DNA from: Legionellaceae bacterium
GTDB taxonomy: Bacteria > Pseudomonadota > Gammaproteobacteria > Legionellales > Legionellaceae
DNA length: 64,000 nt
Direction of reading: 5' to 3'
NCBI GenBank assembly: GCA_020831865.1
Contig: JAFIFT010000023.1
Span: 62,001 to 126,000, forward strand
Numbering within the stretch: the stretch's first letter is position 1; each line of letters starts with the position of its first letter. Under the pieces are notes generated by a model. The model worked only from the letters and a program-made list of their open reading frames with translations, had not been told where the DNA came from and made no database searches. The position numbers were made by a program, and so were the translations under genes. Shown piece after piece: positions 8,486 to 14,792 of the stretch.

Positions 8486-10576
8486 ATGCCTAATCTATTC
8501 AGCACAACGTTTCGCGCAGAAAAGAAAATATGGCGCCAGACCTATTTGCATAATCTGCTTGCCCTGTTACAGAGTGACGACAAACAACTCAGTGCACTGT
8601 CTATGCGGGAAGGCATCAAAAAAAATGACAACCGTTGTCCCAGAAAAGAAATCAAAACGGCATTAGAGGCCATTGACCTCGGCGGGGACTCACCCTACAG
8701 CGGAGACCTGCCAAGAGCACATGGCGCCATAAAAAACCTGAATTTTTTGAGCCAGAAACAGATTGAGGCCCTGCCCAGATCGACACGGCTTACTATCGAT
8801 GCCCTCTTAATGGAGGCTACAGCAGACGGACTTTTGACCGCGAGGAATGCGGAGGGGAAGACAATATTGGGTCCAATCGACCAGGCATTCCAGGAAAAGA
8901 TGGCACTGGTTGAGGACGTGGAGGAATTATTCGCGGGGAAAAAAGCCTTCACCAATGAGGAGCTCCCCCAGTGGGCCGCCCCCTTGCTCCGCTTTTATTT
9001 GCTCAACCAACAAGTACGCGCACAATTAGCACAACTCCCCTCTGAGCATACAGAACGCCAATTGCTGCAGACCTGGCAAAACCAGCTGGACACCCTGTTC
9101 CAACCCCTGCAAAAAGACCGTGTTAGCGAAGAGGACTATGACGCCTTTGTGCAGCAGTTTCAACAGGCGCTCACCAATGCTCCGCCAGGCATACAAAAAA
9201 AATATTGGGCTCTGCTGCCTCCCCGCGGCGGCTTGGCTCTGTTGGCCGATACCGTTCGCGAGCCGGGCGGGAACGGCGTCGCTCTGGGGCGAACCCTGCT
9301 TGCTATTGAGAAGGGGGACTTGAGCGTCAATGGCCAGATGCCAGATAAAGATTATCCTCTTGGCGAATACCTGGTCCATGGTGGCCGCGTTAAATTTGAC
9401 CTGAGTGCCTTAACCAGAGCGCAGCAGGAAACTTTTTTCCGCTTTATCAGTGCTGAACAGGCCAAGGAGCGCAAGTTTGCGACCCATCGGGCTGGCGGCA
9501 TGGATGCCAGCGGCAGTCCGGCTGAAACGAAATCAGGGCTTTGGGGAGTAATAGCGGATGTGGGGCGTACGCTACTGCGAACATTTGGCAAGGCCTTTTA
9601 TTCCAGCACCAAGGCCGAGCATGTCGGTCACTATGGCTTGAACCTCGCCATCGGTGGCTCTCAGATCCCCGCGCGCGAAGGAAACACCGAAGCTTTGCAG
9701 CAACGGCCCGATGAAAGTGGTGAATGGGGCCATATGTATTTGCATAAAGCCCGTGATTTATTATTACTGGGTCTCGAGCCCAGCGCCCCCGGGAAAAATA
9801 ACCGACGCACCGGGGAGACTCATAGCACTACCGGTGCCAGTGGGGAGCGCTCCGGCTTTCTGGAGCTTAAAATTAATAGTAAAGCCTTGCATGAGGCGCA
9901 AATAGCGTCCGGCAAGACGCCCTTAAGTACGACGGAAAAATATAACTGGGCTACCGTTAAGCTGAGCACGGAACAATGCGAGGCACTATATCAAGAGGCC
10001 AAGGAGCGGGAACAGCCTGATACCACACAAAGCTATGCGGAGCTGGTGTATCAGACACCGCCCGGAGCGGAAAAAGCCGCCCCGGAGCGGATGCAAAAAA
10101 TGCAGGCCTGGGCCAAAGCGACAAAAAACGGTAACAAAACCTCTTGGGCGGCCAAATTATGCGGCGGCCTGTTAGTGGCCGCCGGTATCGTACTGGCGTT
10201 GGTCCCCATTCCGGTGGTCACACAAGCCCTCGGCGGCAGCATGATTGCCCTGGGGGCTGGCCTGGCTATAGGGGTGGTCGGAGCGAGTCTGTTTGGCTAT
10301 GGCAGCTACCGTAATACGGCCAAGGCCAGCGAGCTATACGCCAAACACCTGCAAAAATATCCTCGCATAATAACCGATGCCTCCTCGCCTAAGAAGCCCG
10401 ACTCCACCAGAGGAGTGCTGGAAACCATGAGCAAGGGCTCCGCGAAACCAGAGCCAGAGCCAAAATGGCACCAGGATGATGCTAAAGCTCCAAAGGAGCC
10501 ATCATCAGACAATACGCACGATGCATCAGAAATACAACACAGACAGCATCATGCCTCCGGATACCCGGGGCCTTAA
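8486..10576 (+). CDS. Orphan 696-residue protein with C-terminal membrane hairpin, effector candidate
   Basis: I do not recognise the family. The ATG at 8486 follows AGGTGG; an in-frame GTG at 8477 is weaker. Most of the chain (residues 1 to about 545) is soluble and hydrophilic, with a stretch rich in charged helices near 150-230 and a Gly/Ser-rich central part (HYGLNLAIGGSQIPAREGN). Residues about 555-610 form two hydrophobic helices separated by PIPVVTQ, as in membrane hairpins. The final 60 residues are polar and rich in Glu, Lys, Pro and His. No signal peptide is visible. A long soluble domain, a late membrane hairpin and a charged tail is a common design for Legionella Dot/Icm effectors, so I suggest that role, but only by inference. 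Confidence 0.6.
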   Translation: MPNLFSTTFRAEKKIWRQTYLHNLLALLQSDDKQLSALSMREGIKKNDNRCPRKEIKTALEAIDLGGDSPYSGDLPRAHGAIKNLNFLSQKQIEALPRSTRLTIDALLMEATADGLLTARNAEGKTILGPIDQAFQEKMALVEDVEELFAGKKAFTNEELPQWAAPLLRFYLLNQQVRAQLAQLPSEHTERQLLQTWQNQLDTLFQPLQKDRVSEEDYDAFVQQFQQALTNAPPGIQKKYWALLPPRGGLALLADTVREPGGNGVALGRTLLAIEKGDLSVNGQMPDKDYPLGEYLVHGGRVKFDLSALTRAQQETFFRFISAEQAKERKFATHRAGGMDASGSPAETKSGLWGVIADVGRTLLRTFGKAFYSSTKAEHVGHYGLNLAIGGSQIPAREGNTEALQQRPDESGEWGHMYLHKARDLLLLGLEPSAPGKNNRRTGETHSTTGASGERSGFLELKINSKALHEAQIASGKTPLSTTEKYNWATVKLSTEQCEALYQEAKEREQPDTTQSYAELVYQTPPGAEKAAPERMQKMQAWAKATKNGNKTSWAAKLCGGLLVAAGIVLALVPIPVVTQALGGSMIALGAGLAIGVVGASLFGYGSYRNTAKASELYAKHLQKYPRIITDASSPKKPDSTRGVLETMSKGSAKPEPEPKWHQDDAKAPKEPSSDNTHDASEIQHRQHHASGYPGP

Positions 10577-10588
10577 TCTCCGATAGAG

Positions 10589-10610
10589 GCACAGGTTTTT
10601 GTGCGCTTTT
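10589..10610 (+). terminator. Weak terminator-like hairpin after the orphan gene
   Basis: GCACA at 10589-10593 can pair with TGTGC at 10600-10604, followed by GCTTTT. The stem is only five base pairs, so this is a weak candidate. A longer pairing of the same arm with CTGTGC at 10616-10621 is also possible. Confidence 0.3.
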
Positions 10611-10669
10611 CTGCCCTGTGCTATCGTATAGGGCAAAATCAGACTTTGCTAATGTTTAAAACATTAGGA

Positions 10670-10696
10670 CGTTATCCTGAACGACGCGAAGGATCG
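10670..10696 (+). repeat. 27-bp dispersed repeat, left copy of inverted pair
   Basis: The block runs from CGTTATCCTGAAC to GCGAAGGATCG. Its reverse complement matches 12750-12776 at 23 of 27 positions. Each copy is itself partly palindromic (ATCCT...AGGAT). The pair brackets the AT-richer minus-strand islet at 10760-12580. Short palindromic units of this form are scattered in many bacterial genomes; other copies outside this window could not be checked. Confidence 0.65.
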
Positions 10697-10759
10697 GCTA
10701 AATGAAATGCCAATCAACTTGCTATAGACCTGGACGGCTATGCGACATCCCGTTACCAG

Positions 10760-12082
10760 TTAAACCCGATAACCAGAAGAAAGGCGTTCCGTTTCGTCTT
10801 CCTGTTCTCTACGCGCCAACTGCACCTCAGACATTAAGAACCTGACTTTTGAGAACCATCCCTTATCCCAACCGGGATTATCTGCCGTTGACCTTTCAAG
10901 TGCCTTCCAATGTGTTTCAGCAGGCTCATTGACATAGGCTTGCATTGCCTTCATCACCGCTACTTTAGGCTGATGCCGTTCATCCGTATCAGACCCTTGA
11001 TCATATCTATCCAAATAAGATTGAATAGCGGCATTTACCTGGCTTTTTATCTCTTTTAAACCTGTTCCTATCTCGTTAAATTTTTGATTATTAGCATCAA
11101 GCAGCTTAATCAAATTCTCTAATTCCTGACTTTTATGTTTGTTGGGCTGGTTCTTGTCATACTCTCGCTTTGCAGCCAGTAGCCGCTCCCAATCATGGAT
11201 GGTAGGGTTGGTCTTATCGTAATAGATTTTTAGCGCATTATATAAATGATCCAGTGGAGTCTTCACTGTTTTTTTCGTATTAATGAAGCCTATATCGATA
11301 CCTGATGTAACGGTAAGTTTCTTAAAATCTTTTTCCTTTTGACTTTCAATATGACCTATCGTGTCTTCACGATCTGCTTTTGCCAAAAGCGTCTGAGCAT
11401 TGACACGTTTTAAAAGCAAACGCATACCTTGAGTAAAGTCACCGGCACCAAAGATACTGCGCCATATCTTGTCGAAAAGACCATCTTTTTGCATGATACG
11501 AGCTAAATAGTCTTCATCTGCTTCAATTTTTGATGCAATCGTATTCGCTTTGGAAGGACGTGCAGAAGGATCCATCGCCATACGTTTGCTATCAATTTGC
11601 TGCTTAAGCGTTTCCCGCATCTCAGAAACCATCTTTCGTTTGGCATTCTTTCCCATGTCCTTATTGGCGAGGGTTTGCAAAATCTCCTTTTTTTCCATCA
11701 ATGGATTTGCATATAGTTTTTGTATCACTCGATCGATAAAGGCCACGGTCTGTTTGTCGTCGACGCGCCTATATGCATTCTTTTTTACTCGCAAAGACTC
11801 TACAGCAATTGCGACATCAAGGCTGAGCTTAGCTTGAGCACCCTCTTTCGTATAACAATTATAAGGAGCATCCAAATCCTCGATATCACTAACTAGCGTG
11901 ATGACACAATAATCGGGATGCCTTTCGTCAAAACCACGAAAATTACTATGCTTGTCCGCCAGATTATCCATCTCACGCGCTAACGACTCACTCCAGCCTG
12001 CACGGGGCTTCGTTGTTCTACCCCGCATACGGTTTAATTCTTTCCAGCGTATGTAATCGGCTGTTTTTTGATTTCCGTACAT
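10760..12082 (-). CDS. Downstream part of an interrupted C80-like protein, 440 residues
   Basis: A hydrophilic, lysine-rich protein with no signal peptide or membrane segment. The first available ATG is at 12082, but 15 sense codons upstream of it are in the same frame and are preceded by the TGA that ends the 150-residue frame at 12128. The upstream codons (ISILHGNEDGKVSAV) read like ordinary protein and continue into MYGNQKTADYIRWKEL, so this is probably the C-terminal part of one longer gene. Predicted structure is mostly helical, with KEKDFKKLTVTSGIDIGF near the middle. I do not recognise a domain in this part. Codon use and composition are AT-richer than the flanks, which fits an acquired element. 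Confidence 0.6.
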   Translation of the reverse strand: MYGNQKTADYIRWKELNRMRGRTTKPRAGWSESLAREMDNLADKHSNFRGFDERHPDYCVITLVSDIEDLDAPYNCYTKEGAQAKLSLDVAIAVESLRVKKNAYRRVDDKQTVAFIDRVIQKLYANPLMEKKEILQTLANKDMGKNAKRKMVSEMRETLKQQIDSKRMAMDPSARPSKANTIASKIEADEDYLARIMQKDGLFDKIWRSIFGAGDFTQGMRLLLKRVNAQTLLAKADREDTIGHIESQKEKDFKKLTVTSGIDIGFINTKKTVKTPLDHLYNALKIYYDKTNPTIHDWERLLAAKREYDKNQPNKHKSQELENLIKLLDANNQKFNEIGTGLKEIKSQVNAAIQSYLDRYDQGSDTDERHQPKVAVMKAMQAYVNEPAETHWKALERSTADNPGWDKGWFSKVRFLMSEVQLARREQEDETERLSSGYRV

Positions 12083-12127
12083 GACCGCACTGACCTTCCC
12101 ATCCTCATTACCGTGAAGGATTGAAAT

Positions 12128-12130
12128 TCA
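12128..12130 (-). pseudogene. In-frame TGA splitting a 610-codon gene
   Basis: Reading the minus strand from 12580, the frame is closed only by this TGA. The next codons (ATT TCA ATC CTT CAC GGT, then AAT GAG GAT GGG AAG) stay open and join the 440-residue frame at ATG 12082. Restoring one sense codon would give a single protein of 150 + 1 + 15 + 440 residues. A sequencing error, a true nonsense mutation, or programmed readthrough would all look like this. Confidence 0.65.
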
Positions 12131-12580
12131 AGCATGGGTAGTTACGGAAACGACCCCACCAACCTTACTTCCTTGAGGATGAGTAGCCGCTTTAACCATA
12201 GTTTGGGTAAAACCTTGTTTATGCAATTCTTTGGCAACCTCAAAAGCAAGTGGAGGTTCACCAAAACCACCCTCACAAGAAACCAAGGTTAACGATGTAA
12301 GTTTTGTCTTCTCTTTTCCTTGAAATTGCTTTGCAAGATCCTGGATTAATTCTTTTGGTGTTTTATCACCAATGTGCTGCCGTGACTCATCACTATGGGC
12401 TAGTAAAATTAATTCGCCTGGTATTTCCTGGAGAATTTTGGGATTGAACTCAACTAGTGGAATCTGGTTGACATCCTTACCGGTATGTTTGGCTAAATTT
12501 TCTCGCAGCTTTCCTGCAGTCGCCAAGTCGGTATTGTCTCCAATATAATAAATTGCTTGTTCTAGTTTTGCTCTGCTCAT
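12128..12580 (-). CDS. C80-type (MARTX CPD-like) cysteine protease domain, N-terminal part of interrupted gene
   Basis: A 150-residue frame with a layout like the self-processing C80 peptidase domain of MARTX toxins (clan CD, caspase fold). ELILLAHSDES places a His at residue 62 after a hydrophobic strand, and SLTLVSCEGGFG places a Cys at residue 102 after another strand; this pair and spacing match the C80 His-Cys dyad. The text after the Cys (FEVAKELHKQGFTQTMV, then GGVVSVTT) also follows the C80 order. The frame stops at TGA 12128-12130, but the same frame continues for 15 codons into the next ORF, so the fold is probably cut short here. ATG 12580 was preferred to an upstream TTG at 12592. 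Protease call is by motif and spacing only. Confidence 0.6.
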   Translation of the reverse strand: MSRAKLEQAIYYIGDNTDLATAGKLRENLAKHTGKDVNQIPLVEFNPKILQEIPGELILLAHSDESRQHIGDKTPKELIQDLAKQFQGKEKTKLTSLTLVSCEGGFGEPPLAFEVAKELHKQGFTQTMVKAATHPQGSKVGGVVSVTTHA

Positions 12581-12638
12581 GTTTAATCTCAAAAGTTCGC
12601 TTTATGATAAAAACCAGGCTCAGTTTTCGCGCTGCCCT

Positions 12639-12672
12639 AGTATAAAACAGCTAAGCTTAAGAGTTGATTAAG
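12639..12672 (-). promoter_or_regulatory. Promoter with PmrA-box-like direct repeat upstream of C80-like gene
   Basis: On the minus strand CTTAATCAA and CTTAAGCTT (12653-12672) form a direct repeat with an 11-base period, like the Legionella PmrA consensus of two CTTAATATT units spaced by two bases. TATACT (12639-12644) follows as a -10. Agreement is strong in the TTAA cores and weaker in the flanks. PmrA controls many Dot/Icm effector genes, so the site fits an effector role, but this is inference. Confidence 0.35.
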
Positions 12673-12749
12673 AAGAGGACATTTGGCGCGCAAAACCAAT
12701 AAATTGCTTTTGAATTTCCTATTACCTCAGGCATATCACCATTTCAAGA

Positions 12750-12776
12750 CGATCCTTCGCCTCACTCAGGATAACC
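12750..12776 (-). repeat. 27-bp dispersed repeat, right copy of inverted pair
   Basis: Inverted relative to 10670-10696, with 23 of 27 bases identical after reverse complementing. It lies outside the promoter of the islet, so the pair encloses the whole transcription unit. Confidence 0.65.
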
Positions 12777-12956
12777 GCGGGTGCTTTTAATCAATAGGTT
12801 ACATCTTTGTACCGGACAAAAAATCACTGAACTAATCCGTGCCGGTGCCCAATGCTAATGGTGTCCTCGTAAAGGTTCGCAAATCGCTCATTCAATGCTA
12901 TGCTATAGTATAGCGTTCGGCTTATCCCGATAACCCATAGCTCAACATGGTTTTTC

Positions 12957-14792
12957 ATGGAATTAACAATACTTGACAAAGGACGTTTCTATCAGGCGCT
13001 CTGCTATGCCTGTCAGCATTTGGCAGAACAGCGCGAGAGGATTAACGCCATTAATGTTTTTCCGGTAGCCGATGGCGACACCGGCGATAACATGAGCGCA
13101 ACCGCACGTGCCATCCTCTTGCATGCCCGGGAGATGGACTCGCTGGCGGCAACCGCACAGTCGGTTGCCGATGCCAGTGTTATAGGTGCCCGTGGAAACT
13201 CCGGCATGATTTTTTCCCAGTTCTTTAATGGAATAGCTGAGGGTATTACCAAACAGCGGACACTCGATACCCTTGCCTTTGCCCATATCATCGCGCTCGC
13301 CTGTCAAAAAGTGCGTCAGGCCATCTTCCATCCGGTAGAAGGTACGATCCTGACGGTTATGGAGCAATGGGCCCGCTGCCTGCAGGACAGCGCTCCGCAC
13401 ACCGGCTGCTTTAATCGCCTGATGCAGCACGGTTTGACCACTCTGGAGGCGGCATTGGCCGCGACAGAAACCACTCTGGCTGTGCTCAAAAACGCACGTG
13501 TGGTCGATGCCGGCGCTCTGGGCTTTTACCATTTCATCAGCGGATTTGCCGCTTTTTTGGCAAACCCCAAGCTGACCGTGGACGCGCCCGAGCATACGAT
13601 GGCTGAATGCGCCGCCCATGAAGCTCCTGCGGCCGATAGGCCGCCACAACATCGCTATTGCACCGAAGCGGTCGTGATCCATCCGCAACTGGATAAAGAC
13701 AAACTGGCCACGCTCCTGGCCCAGCACGGGGACAGTATTGTGCTCAGCGCCAATCCTCGTCTGTGTCGCTTCCATGTTCACAGCAACGAACCCAGGTCGC
13801 TGTTCGGCGAACTCCAGACTTTGGGGCGCATTCAGTACCCGAAAGTGGATGATATGCTGCGTCAGTATGAAAGCGTCCACCAGCGTAAAAGTCCCATCGC
13901 CCTGGTCACCGACTCCAGCGCCAATCTGGCGGAAGGCTTTATCAATGCCCATCAGATTCACATGATTCCAGTCAATGTCCATGTCGACGGGCATGATTTG
14001 CTGGACTGCTTTTGCCTCGACAGCAACCAGCTCTATCAAAGGCTCAACCAGTATCAGCACTATCCCACCACCTCCTTTCCCTCACCGGCCTTGATTAGGG
14101 ATAAACTGCGCTTTTTATCGGAACACTATGCGCAGGTACTGGTGATCAGTCTGGCCCGGGTGCTCAGTGGTACCCATGATGCTCTGCTGACTGTCGCCCA
14201 GTCGCTGGGCAATGTTCATGTGATTGACTCCCGTCAGGTTGCCGGTGGACAAGGTTTATTAGTGGATAAGGCCGCCCATTTAATTGCTGAGGGCTATGCA
14301 GTGACGCAGATCTGCCAAATACTCGAGCAGCAACGCCAATATATCAAAATGTATGTTATGGTCGAACAATTTGACTCGATGATTCGCTCTGGCCGCGTCA
14401 GCAAGCTGAAAGGAAAACTCGCCCAATTCAGCGGCATGAAACCAATTATTTCCCTGGATGAACAGGGTAAAGGTTTCATTTTTGACAAAGCGTTTTCGCA
14501 AACGCGCGCCTTTGGCAAAATGGTGGAAAGCGTCCAAAAGCAACATCAGCACCATCCGTTACAGGAATACGCTATTGTACACGCTGCTGCCGAAGACAGG
14601 GCGCGGGAGTTCGCCGCATTTACCACGGAGGCGTTTGGCAAAGCACCGCTCTTTATTGAGCCGGTGTCAACGGCCATTGGACTGCATGCCGGCCAGGGTT
14701 GTGTCGCCCTGACCGCCCGTTTTACGCCCCCGGCGCATGAGCAGGCTCCGCCCGCACCGGCGATTGAACCCGGCCTGATGGCGAACGCTTAA
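12957..14792 (+). CDS. DAK2-DegV fusion protein (FakA-FakB-like fatty acid kinase)
   Basis: A 611-residue soluble protein. Residues 1 to about 200 form a DAK2 kinase-like domain, with NVFPVADGDTGDNMSAT and GARGNSGMIFSQFFNG as nucleotide and metal binding motifs typical of FakA. Residues about 305-590 form a DegV domain (IALVTDSSANL, then TTSFPSPALIRDKL and SLARVLSGTHDAL), which binds fatty acids in FakB proteins. In Firmicutes FakA and FakB are separate proteins that together phosphorylate fatty acids; a single chain with both suggests a self-contained enzyme. Start ATG 12957 has no strong ribosome binding site. It is convergent with polA and overlaps its end by four bases. Confidence 0.82.
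   Translation: MELTILDKGRFYQALCYACQHLAEQRERINAINVFPVADGDTGDNMSATARAILLHAREMDSLAATAQSVADASVIGARGNSGMIFSQFFNGIAEGITKQRTLDTLAFAHIIALACQKVRQAIFHPVEGTILTVMEQWARCLQDSAPHTGCFNRLMQHGLTTLEAALAATETTLAVLKNARVVDAGALGFYHFISGFAAFLANPKLTVDAPEHTMAECAAHEAPAADRPPQHRYCTEAVVIHPQLDKDKLATLLAQHGDSIVLSANPRLCRFHVHSNEPRSLFGELQTLGRIQYPKVDDMLRQYESVHQRKSPIALVTDSSANLAEGFINAHQIHMIPVNVHVDGHDLLDCFCLDSNQLYQRLNQYQHYPTTSFPSPALIRDKLRFLSEHYAQVLVISLARVLSGTHDALLTVAQSLGNVHVIDSRQVAGGQGLLVDKAAHLIAEGYAVTQICQILEQQRQYIKMYVMVEQFDSMIRSGRVSKLKGKLAQFSGMKPIISLDEQGKGFIFDKAFSQTRAFGKMVESVQKQHQHHPLQEYAIVHAAAEDRAREFAAFTTEAFGKAPLFIEPVSTAIGLHAGQGCVALTARFTPPAHEQAPPAPAIEPGLMANA

Larger units (their letters stand above)
12593..12956. other. Intergenic region with repeat copy and divergent promoters
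   Basis: This 364-bp stretch separates the minus-strand islet from the plus-strand DAK2-DegV gene. It contains a promoter-like segment with a possible PmrA box for the islet (12639-12672), the right copy of the 27-bp repeat (12750-12776), and a TATAGT hexamer (12904-12909) that could be the -10 of the DAK2-DegV gene, although no good -35 is visible. No further gene is seen. Confidence 0.5.

Noticed and set aside
12963..14060. 365-codon minus-strand ORF
   Set aside because: It is fully antisense to the DAK2-DegV gene, whose protein shows conserved motifs. The ORF has low-quality composition (many His, Gln, Gly) and no ribosome binding site.
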